Part shown: positions 1 through 8,860 of the stretch, piece by piece | Position numbering within the stretch: the first letter of the stretch is position 1 | Layout: each line of letters begins with the position of its first letter | Assembly (NCBI RefSeq): GCF_900116445.1 | Contig: NZ_FPBH01000013.1 | Span: forward strand, 62,001-126,000 | Length of the DNA stretch: 64,000 nt | Origin: Paraburkholderia aspalathi | Lineage (GTDB): Bacteria > Pseudomonadota > Gammaproteobacteria > Burkholderiales > Burkholderiaceae | Reading direction: 5' to 3' | Position numbers and translations under genes: made by a program | Notes under the pieces: model-generated | Databases searched by the model: none | Seen by the model: the letters and a program-made list of their open reading frames with translations, nothing else | What the model was told of the DNA's origin: nothing

Positions 1-2
1 TG

Positions 3-350
3 CATGCGAATCATTGGATCAGCCCGGTCGCCCGCACCAAGTTGCTGGATACCGGTTGCGAGAGCTCACCGGACAGCTATTACCGCGACTGGCGCGTACG
101 TCAGTTGCTGACGGCCGCACCGAAGGTGGATCGCGATGCGGTCAAGGCCGCGCTGTTCGACGCGTTCGCCACGCCGTTTTCGGTGTGCCGTCCGCCGCGT
201 CCGGGTACACGTCACACGATGACCGCGACGGTCGCGATGATCGTCATGGTGCCGGCCGCTGGGGAAATGGATGTCGCACCGATGCCCGCGCTCAATCGCA
301 TCTTTACCCGTTACAGCCTGCACCACGAGCCGCTCGCCGAAGCGGCTTGA
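3..350 (+). CDS. C-terminal part of a C45-type acyltransferase/peptidase (5' end outside window)
   Basis: The reading frame is open from the window edge, so only the last 115 residues are present. It begins with a HANHWISP stretch, which resembles the ANHWLSP/TNHF-type segment of the acyl-CoA:6-aminopenicillanate acyltransferase (peptidase C45, Ntn-hydrolase) family. It ends in a compact beta-rich tail (RIFTRYSLHHEPL). The catalytic N-terminal Cys would lie upstream and cannot be checked. Family members cleave or form linear amide bonds; the substrate here is unknown. The alpha/beta hydrolase 75 bp downstream on the same strand suggests one transcription unit of hydrolases feeding the MFS transporter after it. 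The family call rests on a short motif. Confidence 0.5.
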   Translation, partial: HANHWISPVARTKLLDTGCESSPDSYYRDWRVRQLLTAAPKVDRDAVKAALFDAFATPFSVCRPPRPGTRHTMTATVAMIVMVPAAGEMDVAPMPALNRIFTRYSLHHEPLAEAA

Positions 351-425
351 GCTGTGAATAAACACGCGTGCCTCGCAGCGCGAGGCATACACGACACCGC
401 TGAAATCGTCAGAGAGGAATGACAG

Positions 426-1289
426 ATGTTCGAAGCAGAGACGCGATCCGCTCCGGGTCATGAGAAAGCGCAGGCGCTGTACGACCTGGGCTCGACCACC
501 GTGTACGCGAGTCGCCACGATCCGCGCTTTCCGTACGTGCTGTACGTGCCGCCTGAAGTCCTAACACCCGGCAACGACGTCGAACTGGTCGTCGTGATGC
601 ATGGCACGGGACGTCAGTTCACGCAGTATCGCGATTCGTTCGCGCCGTTCGGCCGTTGGAACCGATGCATCGTGCTGTGTCCGCTGTTTCCGGTGGGCGT
701 GCGCGGCGATGGCGAGCGTAGCGGCTTCAAGCGTCTGATCGAAGGCGATATCCGCTACGACAAAGTGCTGCTCGACATGGTGACCGAAGTGGGCGAGCGT
801 TATGGCAAGCGCTTCGACAAGTTCGCACTGTTCGGCTATTCGGGTGGCGGCCAGTACGTGAACCGCTTTGCGTATGCGCATCCGGAGCGGCTCTGGGCCG
901 CATCGATCGGCGCACCGGGCAACGTTACCGTGCTCGATGACACGAAGGACTGGTGGCTAGGCACGGGCGGTTTCGAGCGCCACTTCGGCAAGCCGTTCGA
1001 TCTGGCCACCTTGCAACGTGTGCCGGTGCAGATGGTGGTGGGCCGGGCGGATCTGGAAACCTGGGAAATCACGGTATCCGAAGATAGCCCGATGTACATG
1101 CCAGGTATCAACGATGCCGGCGCAACGCGCCCGGAGCGGCTGCGTACGCTGAAGGCGTCGTTTGAGGCCGCCGGCATTCGCGTGCGTTTCGATGAGATGG
1201 CAAATATCGCCCACAACGGCATGCAAGTCGTCGAGGTGGTTCAGGAGTTCTTTGCGCAGACGTTGCGCGCCCTGCGGGCCGGAGGATAA
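426..1289 (+). CDS. alpha/beta hydrolase (PHB-depolymerase/esterase-like), cytoplasmic
   Basis: This 287-residue protein has the alpha/beta-hydrolase layout. An oxyanion-type HGTG lies at residues 59-62, a nucleophile elbow GYSGG at 137-141 with Ser139 as presumed nucleophile, an acidic candidate in GRADLE near 209, and a late His in NIAHNGM near 262. No signal peptide is visible, so it probably acts in the cytoplasm on a small ester, lactone or amide. A GAGAGGAA ribosome site precedes the ATG. Its stop is 4 bp before the start of the MFS transporter, so the two are almost certainly co-transcribed and the hydrolase may process the imported compound. The substrate cannot be read from the sequence. 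Confidence 0.72.
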   Translation: MFEAETRSAPGHEKAQALYDLGSTTVYASRHDPRFPYVLYVPPEVLTPGNDVELVVVMHGTGRQFTQYRDSFAPFGRWNRCIVLCPLFPVGVRGDGERSGFKRLIEGDIRYDKVLLDMVTEVGERYGKRFDKFALFGYSGGGQYVNRFAYAHPERLWAASIGAPGNVTVLDDTKDWWLGTGGFERHFGKPFDLATLQRVPVQMVVGRADLETWEITVSEDSPMYMPGINDAGATRPERLRTLKASFEAAGIRVRFDEMANIAHNGMQVVEVVQEFFAQTLRALRAGG

Positions 1290-1293
1290 ACAC

Positions 1294-2664
1294 ATGAACG
1301 CCCAAAGCGACTCAGGGAAGGTCTGGAAAACCATCGTATCGACGGTGATAGGAGGCACCTTCGAGTGGTTCGACTTCATGGTGTACTCCTATTTTTCGAG
1401 CACAATCGCACGGGTGTTTTTTCCTAACGTCGATCGCAGCAGTGCACTGCTGCTAACGTTCGCGACCTTCGCGGTCGGTTTCCTGGTCCGTCCGATCGGC
1501 GGCGTGGCGATGGGCATGGCCGCTGACCGGGTCGGGCGGGTGAAGGTACTGTCGTGGATCATGGTGCTGATGTCGGTGGGCTCGCTGATCCTGGGGCTGA
1601 CCCCGGGCTTCGCGACCCTTGGGCTCGTCGCGCCTCTGCTGGTGGTGATCGGCCGCCTGGTGCAAGGCTTCGCGGTGGGCGCGCAATTCGCGCTGTCGTC
1701 GGTGACGATTTACGAGGTCGCGCCGCCCAACCGGAAGATGTTTTACGGCAGCTTCAATATGCTGTCGATCGGGATCGCCGCGATGTTGTCTTCGGGATGC
1801 AGTTACCTGCTGTCGCGTCACCTGTCGCATGCGGAACTGGATAGTTGGGGATGGCGCGTGCCGTTCATGATCGGCGCGCTGGTCGGGCCAATCGGCTTCT
1901 ACATCCGCCATCATGTCGCCGAATCGGATGAATTCACCCGCTTGCAGGCACGCCCCGCGGCACGGGCGCCCATGGGCGAGCGGTTACGTGACTTTGTGCG
2001 CGAGAACGGCGATGCCGTAGTGTGCGCGATGGGCGTGATGATCGCCGGCACGTCGCTGAATTATGTGTGGAATGCCTATCTGCCGACCTACGCGCAGGTT
2101 CAGTTGCATCTGTCACTCAGTTCGTCGCTGCAGGGGATATTCGTCACGAGTATCGTGATGTGCGTTCTGTCGCCGGTGTTCGGCATGGTGGCGGACCGTG
2201 TCGGCGCGTATCGGCTGTTCTTCTTCTTTATCGTGGGCTGGCTGATCTGCGTCTTTCCGTTGTTCGCGTATTTGCTGGCCGACCCCACCGAGAACCGTCT
2301 GATGATCGTACGGGTTGTCGGCATCCTATTCCTGACGCTGCAAGGCGCCGCGCATCCAGGGATGCTGGTCAAGATTTTCACCGTGCAGGGGCGCTCCACC
2401 GGCGTGGCTATTTCGTATAACACCTCGGTCATGCTGTTTGGCGGGTTGGCGCCGTTCTATATCTCGCTGGTGGCGCGTTTCACGGACGGGCACTTCATTC
2501 CACCGAGCTACCTGCTCGGTACGGGGTTGCTAGCGATCACGCTGGTGCTCGCTTCGCGCACCGGGCGGCGGGTGTTGCAGGAGGATCGGCTGGAACGCCG
2601 GCAACGGCGTGCGGCACGCGAGGCAGGTATGCAGCGGGCGAATTCGGGCGATCCGGCGGCTTAG
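1294..2664 (+). CDS. MFS transporter, metabolite:H+ symporter (MHS) type
   Basis: The protein has 456 residues with about twelve hydrophobic segments. The N-terminal GGTFEWFDFMVYSY segment and the loop motif ADRVGRVKVL are typical of the MHS branch of the major facilitator superfamily, which imports organic acids and similar metabolites with protons. I chose the ATG at 1294 because it follows GGAGGATAAACAC, a strong ribosome site, and lies 4 bp after the hydrolase stop. A longer frame from 1162 would overlap that gene. The C-terminus is a basic cytoplasmic tail (RRVLQEDRLERRQRR). Substrate unknown; it probably serves the same pathway as the upstream hydrolases. Confidence 0.85.
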   Translation: MNAQSDSGKVWKTIVSTVIGGTFEWFDFMVYSYFSSTIARVFFPNVDRSSALLLTFATFAVGFLVRPIGGVAMGMAADRVGRVKVLSWIMVLMSVGSLILGLTPGFATLGLVAPLLVVIGRLVQGFAVGAQFALSSVTIYEVAPPNRKMFYGSFNMLSIGIAAMLSSGCSYLLSRHLSHAELDSWGWRVPFMIGALVGPIGFYIRHHVAESDEFTRLQARPAARAPMGERLRDFVRENGDAVVCAMGVMIAGTSLNYVWNAYLPTYAQVQLHLSLSSSLQGIFVTSIVMCVLSPVFGMVADRVGAYRLFFFFIVGWLICVFPLFAYLLADPTENRLMIVRVVGILFLTLQGAAHPGMLVKIFTVQGRSTGVAISYNTSVMLFGGLAPFYISLVARFTDGHFIPPSYLLGTGLLAITLVLASRTGRRVLQEDRLERRQRRAAREAGMQRANSGDPAA

Positions 2665-2667
2665 CTC

Positions 2668-2684
2668 GCGCGGACTGGCCGCGC
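2668..2684 (+). terminator. possible hairpin after the MFS gene
   Basis: GCGCGG and CCGCGC form a six-pair GC stem around ACTGG just after the MFS stop. Only a weak T-rich stretch (GTTTCTC) follows, so termination is uncertain. Confidence 0.3.
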
Positions 2685-2779
2685 CTGCGGCGTTTCTCAC
2701 CGTCCGGATCGACGAAGACACCCTCAGACAGCCAGATGGTTTCTAATGTCCAGCCGCCATCAATACGGCGCTGAACAAA

Positions 2780-3562
2780 TCAGACTTGCACGCGTCCGCC
2801 ATCAACGAACAGTTCTATCCCGGTGATATAGCTGGCATCGTCGGAGGCGAGAAAGGAAACCGCCTTGGCGATTTCATCGGTGCTGCCGACACGGCCAAGC
2901 GGTGTCGTTTCGGCAACCTCCTTGCAATAGGCTTCGATCTGTTCGTCGCTCAGCTTGAGTTCGGTCTTGTACGCAGGCGTGACGACGACACCTGGCGCGA
3001 CCACATTGACGCGGATGTCGCGGCCTTTGAGATCCGATGCCCAGGTGCGTGCGAAGGAGCGCAAGGCAGCCTTGGTGGCGGCGTAGACACCGAACGCCGG
3101 TACCCCTTGTATCGATGTGATCGATCCTGTGATCACGATGGCGCTGCCGGCCCGCATGAACGGCAATGCGCTCTGCACGGTTTGCAAGGTGCCTTTCACG
3201 TTGATGTCGAAGTACTTGTCGAATTGCGCTTCGGTGATCTGTCCAAGCGGGGAGAACTCGCCGCCGCCCGCATTGGCAAAGAGAATGTCTATCCGTTGAT
3301 GTTCCGCGGACACCGTGTCGACGACTTTCTTAAGGTCTTCGGCCGACGAAATGTCGCCACGAATCGCGCGTGCCCCGTGCCCGATTTCAGATACCGCAGC
3401 GTCTAATTCCGCCTGGCGTCGACCAGTGATAAACACCGTTGCACCTTCGCGAGCGAGGCGTTTGGCGGTAGCGAGGCCGATTCCGGTGCTGCCGCCGGTT
3501 ACGAGCGCCACCTTTCCCGCATGCTTGGTCGAATGGATGTTGTCGTAGAGAGACGTTGTCAT
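2780..3562 (-). CDS. SDR family oxidoreductase
   Basis: A classical short-chain dehydrogenase/reductase of 260 residues. The cofactor loop TGGSTGIG lies at residues 22-29, NAG at 97-99, a candidate catalytic Ser at 147 (ITGSITS) and the YxxxK pair at Tyr160/Lys164, ending in the usual SYITGIELFVDGG. The Arg-rich TGRRQ after the second strand is compatible with NADPH use. It is read divergently from a LysR regulator 149 bp away, the usual arrangement for a regulator and its target. The sequence shows an NAD(P)-dependent alcohol/ketone oxidoreductase; the substrate is not identifiable. Confidence 0.85.
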   Translation of the reverse strand: MTTSLYDNIHSTKHAGKVALVTGGSTGIGLATAKRLAREGATVFITGRRQAELDAAVSEIGHGARAIRGDISSAEDLKKVVDTVSAEHQRIDILFANAGGGEFSPLGQITEAQFDKYFDINVKGTLQTVQSALPFMRAGSAIVITGSITSIQGVPAFGVYAATKAALRSFARTWASDLKGRDIRVNVVAPGVVVTPAYKTELKLSDEQIEAYCKEVAETTPLGRVGSTDEIAKAVSFLASDDASYITGIELFVDGGRVQV

Positions 3563-3650
3563 TTCAGGGCTCCTGCTTGAGCTGTGTGGTTCAGTTACGT
3601 GGATCGGTTACGTGAATCAGTGAGCCCAGCTTAGTTTAAACACCCGTGCA

Positions 3651-3676
3651 GATAAATATGTATATTGTGGTTTATC
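3651..3676. promoter_or_regulatory. candidate LysR-type binding dyad between SDR and LysR genes
   Basis: GATAAA (3651-3656) and TTTATC (3671-3676) form a perfect six-base inverted repeat around an AT-rich centre, in the divergent intergenic region. The size and AT-richness suit a LysR-type regulator, and the position could serve both genes. This is inference from sequence symmetry. Confidence 0.4.
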
Positions 3677-3694
3677 TATTCACCTGGATGGATA

Positions 3695-3709
3695 ATCTAC
3701 GAGGTAGAT
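3695..3709. promoter_or_regulatory. short dyad overlapping the LysR ribosome site
   Basis: ATCTAC-GAG-GTAGAT is a perfect 6+3+6 dyad ending two bases before the LysR start ATG at 3712, with the ribosome-binding purines in its centre. It could be an autoregulatory operator or an RNA hairpin that hides the ribosome site. Confidence 0.35.
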
Positions 3710-3711
3710 CC

Positions 3712-4611
3712 ATGGACCATCTGCAGGCCATCCGTATTTTTGTTCGCGTTGTCGAGACAGGAGGCTTTGGGCGGGCGGCCCTTTCTCTGAATATGCCCAA
3801 CGCCACGGCAAGCAAATGGGTCCAGTCACTGGAAGCGCACCTTGGCGTAAAGCTGCTGGAGCGCAATACGCGGCGCGTCAGTGTGACGACCTATGGCGCG
3901 GCTTACTATGAGCGCATGCGGCAACTTCTAAGCGAGCTCGATGACATCGAGGCGACGCTGGGTCGGGAGGAGGCGAGCCCACGTGGTGTGCTCAGAGTCG
4001 ACGCTGGCGGATCGACAGCAAGCGGCATTCTTATTCCCGCGTTGCCGACCTTTCTCGAGCGTTATCCGGACATACAGGTTCAACTAAGCGTCACTGACCG
4101 TACCGCGGATCTTGTCGCCGAAAACATAGACTGCGCAATTCGCAGTACGGCCGACGATCCGGATCTGGTGACGCATCCGATCGGGAAGCTTGCGTGGACC
4201 ACATGTGCGAGTCCCGCGTATCTCGCGAAGTACGGCACGCCGAAACATCCTCAGGAAATCGTGGATAACAAGCTGCCTGTTGCGGGATATTTTTCTGCCA
4301 GTACGGGTGTGACGCAGCCCCTTGTATTCTGCAAGGACGAGGAGACGATCACGCTTGGCCGTGTGCGCAATGACGTTCTTGTCAGCGAGAGCAATTCACA
4401 CATTGCAACTGCACTTGCCGGGTTGGGGATCGTCCACACGTTGGACTTCATGGCTCGCCCTTTCATCAAGCAAAAGAAACTTGTCCCCATTCTCGCGCGA
4501 TGGCGACCGGACCCGCTTGAGATCTATATCGCGTATCCGCCTAGCCGACGATATAGCACCAAGGTGAGGGTGTTTGCCGATTGGGCCGCTGCATTGTTCG
4601 CGTCTGCGTGA
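3712..4611 (+). CDS. LysR family transcriptional regulator
   Basis: A 299-residue LysR-type regulator. The N-terminal winged helix (MDHLQAIRIFVRVVETGGF, then NMPNATASKWVQSLEAHLG) occupies about residues 1-60 and is followed by a periplasmic-binding-protein-like effector domain starting near LRVDAGGSTASG. The ATG at 3712 fits the usual LysR N-terminus; the frame is open back to 3646 but that adds non-homologous sequence. It is divergent from the SDR gene at 2780-3562, its likely target, and a dyad covers its own ribosome site. It converges with the next LysR gene, with one base between the two stop codons. Confidence 0.88.
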   Translation: MDHLQAIRIFVRVVETGGFGRAALSLNMPNATASKWVQSLEAHLGVKLLERNTRRVSVTTYGAAYYERMRQLLSELDDIEATLGREEASPRGVLRVDAGGSTASGILIPALPTFLERYPDIQVQLSVTDRTADLVAENIDCAIRSTADDPDLVTHPIGKLAWTTCASPAYLAKYGTPKHPQEIVDNKLPVAGYFSASTGVTQPLVFCKDEETITLGRVRNDVLVSESNSHIATALAGLGIVHTLDFMARPFIKQKKLVPILARWRPDPLEIYIAYPPSRRYSTKVRVFADWAAALFASA

Positions 4612-4612
4612 C

Positions 4613-5572
4613 TTATGGCTTGCGGCCCGCTTTCTTTTTCTGATCGTAGATCGAAGCGCCAGTTTCGACAGGTATAAACGGTGCTTGAAACCGATCGATC
4701 AGAAAGTCGATGAATGCGCGGGCGCGGGCCGTCTGGTTTCGCTGGCTCGGATAGTAGACGAAGAGGTCCGCTGAGGGCAGCACCGTTTCCGGCAAGACCA
4801 GTTTGAGCCGCCCACTTTGGACATACTTCGCGAGATCCCATTCGGAACGAATCAATATCCCATGCCCGTCGAGCGCCCACCTCAGCACAATATCGCCATC
4901 ATTGCTCGATAGCGCGCCTTTGACTTTCAACGCTTCGGTGTGGTCCCCCTGCATATACCGCCACACGCCATAGGCATCATCGTTCTGCCGATGAATGATG
5001 CAACGGTGCCGAACGAGATCTTCTACACGCTCCGGTGTCCCGAACCGCTCGAGGTATTTCGGGGAGGCGCAAAGAAAACGACGATTGCTCATGATGCGCC
5101 GGGCGCTAAGCCGGCTGTCGGGGAGCTCGCCAAAACGGATCGCCATATCGAACGCTTCCTCCACCAGATCGATAGGCCGGTCGGTTACTTCGAACTGGAT
5201 CTCCACGTTGGGAAAGCGCTTCGCGAATTCGGACACAAGCGGCGCGATGGTCGTGCGCCCGAAGCCGAGCGTCGCATTCACGCGTAACAGCCCGTGGGGA
5301 TCGGATCGAGCCCCCGATATCTCGTCCTCCATCTGCCGGACTTGCCCGACGATCTGTGTCGCGTAGCGCAGATAGGTCTCGCCCTCGGGCGTCAGGCTGA
5401 CACTCCGCGTTGTCCGGTTGACTAAGCGCGCCCCCAGTCTTTGTTCCATCAGCCCCAGGCGTTTGGTCGCGGCCGGCGGGGTGAGATCGAGCGCCCGCGC
5501 CGCGCCCGACAAGCTCTTGAGTCTGGCGAGGAGGATGAAAAACTCGAAGTCGGAGGCTGAGTCAGTTGTCAC
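4613..5572 (-). CDS. LysR family regulator of the tartrate genes (DmlR-like)
   Basis: A 319-residue LysR-type regulator with an N-terminal HTH (residues about 5-65, ALDLTPPAATKRLGLMEQRLG) and an effector domain containing LLRVNATLGFGR and YGVWRYM. From memory these resemble DmlR, the E. coli regulator of D-malate use. It is divergent from the D-tartrate dehydratase gene, 130 bp away, so it is the natural candidate for a tartrate- or malate-responsive activator of tarD-dctA. The C-terminus carries a basic tail (YDQKKKAGRKP) beyond the usual end of the domain. Binding and effector are inferred from position. Confidence 0.85.
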   Translation of the reverse strand: MTTDSASDFEFFILLARLKSLSGAARALDLTPPAATKRLGLMEQRLGARLVNRTTRSVSLTPEGETYLRYATQIVGQVRQMEDEISGARSDPHGLLRVNATLGFGRTTIAPLVSEFAKRFPNVEIQFEVTDRPIDLVEEAFDMAIRFGELPDSRLSARRIMSNRRFLCASPKYLERFGTPERVEDLVRHRCIIHRQNDDAYGVWRYMQGDHTEALKVKGALSSNDGDIVLRWALDGHGILIRSEWDLAKYVQSGRLKLVLPETVLPSADLFVYYPSQRNQTARARAFIDFLIDRFQAPFIPVETGASIYDQKKKAGRKP

Positions 5573-5604
5573 TTCAGTTGTTCACCTAAAGTAAAAAATG
5601 AAAT

Positions 5605-5620
5605 GAATTGAAGTGAATTC
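5605..5620. promoter_or_regulatory. candidate LysR operator in the tarD promoter region
   Basis: GAATT-GAAGTG-AATTC is a 16-bp dyad in the 130-bp divergent region between the LysR gene and tarD. The surrounding region is markedly AT-rich (AAAGTAAAAAATGAAATG), unlike the flanking genes. This is consistent with a LysR-controlled promoter, but no clear -35/-10 pair is visible. Confidence 0.3.
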
Positions 5621-5702
5621 TAATCTCTCCTTTCGCGGATAAGCTAGTTTCCATTGCAGCCGGACGCATGCAAAACGTGCCCAAAACTCAGGAGACACCG
5701 TC

Positions 5703-6869
5703 ATGAGAATCGTTGAAATCCGCGAAAAAACCGTTCCGATCAGTTCCCCGATCCGGAATGCCTATATTGACTTCAGCAAGATGACGCTGAGTCTCGTCGC
5801 CGTGGTGACGGATGTCATCCGGGACGGAAAGCCGGTTGTGGGTTACGGCTTCAACTCCAACGGCCGCTACGGCCAGGGCAAGCTGATGCGCGAGCGTTTC
5901 ATTCCGCGCATTCTCGAAGCCGATCCCGCCACGCTCGTCAACGATGCCGGCGACAACCTCGATCCGCACAAGATCTGGGCGACCATGTTCACGAACGAAA
6001 AGCCGGGCGGTCATGGCGAGCGCTCGGTCGCCATCGGCACGATCGACATGGCGATCTGGGATGCGGTGGCGAAGATCGAAGGCAAGCCGCTGTTCCAGTT
6101 ACTGGCCGACCGTTACGGCAATGGCCAACCCGATCGCAAGATCTTCGTGTACGCGGCCGGTGGTTACTACTACCCGGGCCAGGATCACGAGAAGCTGAAA
6201 GACGAAATGCGCAGCTACATCGACCGAGGCTATACGGTGGTGAAGAAGAAGATCGGCGGCGCTTCGCTCGATGAAGATCTGCGCCGCATCGACTCGATCC
6301 TGAGCGTACTCGGTGATGGTCAGAAACTCGCTGTCGATGCCAATGGCCGCTTCGACCTCGACACCGCGATCCAGTACGCGAAGGCGCTGTCGCAATACGA
6401 CCTGTTCTGGTACGAAGAACCGGGCGACCCGCTCGACTACGAGTTGCAGGCTACGCTGCGCAACTACTACGACAAGCCGATGGCGACTGGCGAAGACCTG
6501 TTCTCGATGCAGGACGCACGCAACCTGATCCGTTACGGCGGGATGCGTCCGGATCGGGACTGGTTGCAGTTCGACTGCGCGCTGAGCTATGGCCTGGTGG
6601 AGTATCTGCGCACGCTCGACATGCTGCGTCAGCACGGCTGGTCGCCGAGCCGCTGTATTCCGCACGGCGGACACCAGATGTCGTTGAACATTGCGGCTGG
6701 ACTCGGTCTAGGTGGCAATGAATCGTATCCGGACCTGTTCCAGCCTTATGGCGGCTTTCCCGACGGCGTGAAGGTGGAGAACGGCTTCATCACCATGCCG
6801 GATCTGCCCGGCATCGGCTTCGAAGGAAAAGCGGATCTTTTCGCCGAAATGCAAAAGCTGTCCGCATAA
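5703..6869 (+). CDS. tarD: D(-)-tartrate dehydratase (enolase superfamily)
   Basis: A 388-residue enolase-superfamily protein that closely follows my recollection of Bradyrhizobium TarD, which dehydrates D-tartrate to oxaloacetate (EC 4.2.1.81) with Mg2+. The expected residues fall one position before the Bradyrhizobium numbering: general base Lys183 in the KxK motif (181-183), metal ligands Asp212 (VDAN), a Glu near 238-239 (WYEEP) and Glu264 (TGED), and His321 (IPHGGHQ). The capping-domain segment SSPIRNAYIDFSKMT also matches. A GGAGACACC ribosome site precedes the ATG. It lies upstream of a DctA-type carrier and divergent from a DmlR-like LysR, which together suggest uptake and use of tartrate as a carbon source through oxaloacetate. 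Confidence 0.9.
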   Translation: MRIVEIREKTVPISSPIRNAYIDFSKMTLSLVAVVTDVIRDGKPVVGYGFNSNGRYGQGKLMRERFIPRILEADPATLVNDAGDNLDPHKIWATMFTNEKPGGHGERSVAIGTIDMAIWDAVAKIEGKPLFQLLADRYGNGQPDRKIFVYAAGGYYYPGQDHEKLKDEMRSYIDRGYTVVKKKIGGASLDEDLRRIDSILSVLGDGQKLAVDANGRFDLDTAIQYAKALSQYDLFWYEEPGDPLDYELQATLRNYYDKPMATGEDLFSMQDARNLIRYGGMRPDRDWLQFDCALSYGLVEYLRTLDMLRQHGWSPSRCIPHGGHQMSLNIAAGLGLGGNESYPDLFQPYGGFPDGVKVENGFITMPDLPGIGFEGKADLFAEMQKLSA

Positions 6870-6958
6870 GCCTTCAAACGGCAAAACGCGCCGACAAAAG
6901 CGCCGGCGCAGCGTTCATAAGAATAGACAAAACGAACGCACGCGAAGTCAGTTCGTGC

Positions 6959-6988
6959 TCGCCGCAGCGGTAGAACCCGCTGCGGCGA
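6959..6988 (+). terminator. strong hairpin between tarD and dctA
   Basis: TCGCCGCAGCGG and CCGCTGCGGCGA form a perfect 12-bp stem around the loop TAGAAC, in the 164-bp gap between tarD and dctA. No T-run follows directly. It may act as a partial terminator or processing/stabilising stem that sets carrier expression below enzyme expression. Confidence 0.55.
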
Positions 6989-7033
6989 CTGGTTCTGACT
7001 TTCATTAAAAGATGCCACGCATAGGAGACAGTC

Positions 7034-8389
7034 ATGCGGGTTTCAAAGATCGGAAAATCTCTTTCCAAGCTCTACGTACAGGTTCTGATTGGCATTGTTG
7101 CCGGCGTCCTCGTTGGCCATTTCTACCCCGACATCGGTTCTCAGCTCAAACCGCTCGGCGATCTGTTCATCAAGCTGATCCGGATGCTGCTTGCGCCGAT
7201 CATTTTCGCGTCCGTTGTCGTCGGCATTGCACGCATGAATGATCTTCACGCGGCCGGTCGCGTTGGCGTCAAGGCGGTCGTCTACTTCGAAATTGCATCG
7301 ACGATTGCGCTCGCTGTTGGCCTTGTAATCGTGAACGTCATCAAGCCGGGCAGCGGTATGAACATTGACCCCGCGCATATCGACAGTTCGGCCATTTCCA
7401 GCTACACCCATGCGGCACAGCAGCATGGCATGCTCGATTTCTTCATGAGCATCGTTCCGAACAGCATTGTCGGAGCGTTCGCAAATGGGGATATCCTGCC
7501 CATCATCTTCTTTTCGCTCCTGCTCGCCATCTCCCTCGCCAGGCTTGGTCCTCGCACCGCGCCGTTCGTCGATATGCTCGACATGTTCCTTCAGGGCATG
7601 TTCGGTGTCGTGCGAATCGTGATGTATGTCGCGCCCATCGGCGCCTTTGGCGGCATGGCATTTACCATTGCGAAGTACGGAATTGGCACGCTGGCATCGT
7701 TCGGCCAACTAATGCTGTGCCTCTACCTGACCTCGATCTTCTTCGTGGTCGTTGTGCTTGGTGCTGTCATGCGGATGAGCGGACTGTCTCTGTGGAAGTA
7801 TCTTCGCTACATCAAGGACGAGATCTTCATTACCCTCGGTACGGCTTCGACTGAAGCGGTGCTGCCGCAGATGCTCATCAAAATGGAGAAGCTGGGGTGT
7901 TCACGCCCCGTGGTCGGGATGGTGCTACCTACGGGCTACACCTTTAACGCCGACGGCACGGCCATCTATCTGACCATGGCCTCGATGTTCGTTGCGCAAG
8001 CGATGAATATCCACTTGACGATCGGGGATCAGTTGCTGCTCCTTGGTGTATTGCTGCTGACATCCAAAGGGTCTGCGGGTGTGGCCGGAGCCGGATTCGT
8101 CGCGCTGGCTGCCACGCTGGCCTCGATGCACAAAATCCCTGTGTCTGGACTGGTGCTGCTGCTAGGCGTCGATCGCTTCCTTAACGAAGCTCGTGCCGTC
8201 ACGAACCTGATCGGCAACGGGGTGGCGACGATTGTGGTCGCTCGATGGGAAGGGGCGCTCGATATGAACAAGGCCCGCGCGATGCTCAACCGCACTGACT
8301 CGAGCATCGATGCGTTGGAGTCCGCCGACGAGGTGCCGGTGGATCGGACACCTCCGAAAGACGCCGTTGTTCGGTCCCACATGCATTGA
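7034..8389 (+). CDS. dctA: C4-dicarboxylate:cation symporter, DctA family
   Basis: The protein has 451 residues and belongs to the dicarboxylate/amino acid:cation symporter (DAACS) family. It shows the N-terminal KSLSKLYVQVLIGIVAGVLVG segment, the serine/threonine hairpin region TLGTASTEAVLPQ, the GYTFNADGTAIYLT motif that binds the carboxylate, and the SKGSAGVAGAGF hairpin. It sits in the inner membrane and imports C4-dicarboxylates with Na+ or H+. Following tarD on the same strand, it probably imports tartrate or malate here rather than being the housekeeping DctA. A GGAGACAG ribosome site precedes the ATG. The C-terminal 40 residues are charged and cytoplasmic. Confidence 0.88.
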   Translation: MRVSKIGKSLSKLYVQVLIGIVAGVLVGHFYPDIGSQLKPLGDLFIKLIRMLLAPIIFASVVVGIARMNDLHAAGRVGVKAVVYFEIASTIALAVGLVIVNVIKPGSGMNIDPAHIDSSAISSYTHAAQQHGMLDFFMSIVPNSIVGAFANGDILPIIFFSLLLAISLARLGPRTAPFVDMLDMFLQGMFGVVRIVMYVAPIGAFGGMAFTIAKYGIGTLASFGQLMLCLYLTSIFFVVVVLGAVMRMSGLSLWKYLRYIKDEIFITLGTASTEAVLPQMLIKMEKLGCSRPVVGMVLPTGYTFNADGTAIYLTMASMFVAQAMNIHLTIGDQLLLLGVLLLTSKGSAGVAGAGFVALAATLASMHKIPVSGLVLLLGVDRFLNEARAVTNLIGNGVATIVVARWEGALDMNKARAMLNRTDSSIDALESADEVPVDRTPPKDAVVRSHMH

Positions 8390-8860
8390 ATCGTCGGGGC
8401 AACTTGATACTGGGCAGATTCCTTCGTCGCGAGTAGCGCAACGCTGTCGCAAGCACTCGTAGAAACAGATCCTTGGCGTATGGCCGATCCATGCACGTCG
8501 TGCGATTTTCGCCCCCAAACACCTCGGCGTGTTCCTACAAGCGCTTGCGGCAACCGTCTACGAAAAAACGCGAACGGTATGACTGCGGAGACAGAGAGGG
8601 GGATTCCGGCCGAATCATTTAGACCCTCGCTCTGCGACCTCGAAATTCTGTCATCAACGGTATAACGAATTTATAAAACCGAGGGGCGTGTGCCGTAAAT
8701 TCAGCATATCCAAGCGCACGTTTCGCTATTGTGCTCGACCCACCTACCTTCTTTATCAAGAAGCTCGCTCTTTATACAACGACTTTAGACACAGCTCGAT
8801 ATCATCGCTCCGCTTGACGCCGCTGCTCTACAGCCAGGCGTCATTCTTCGGAGAAAAATC
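8390..8860. other. non-coding gap after dctA
   Basis: There is no convincing gene in these 471 bases. Short open frames lack ribosome sites and family features. The right half is AT-richer (ATAACGAATTTATAAAACC near 8660) and may hold the promoter of the gene at 8861, but I cannot assign a -35/-10 pair. Confidence 0.5.
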
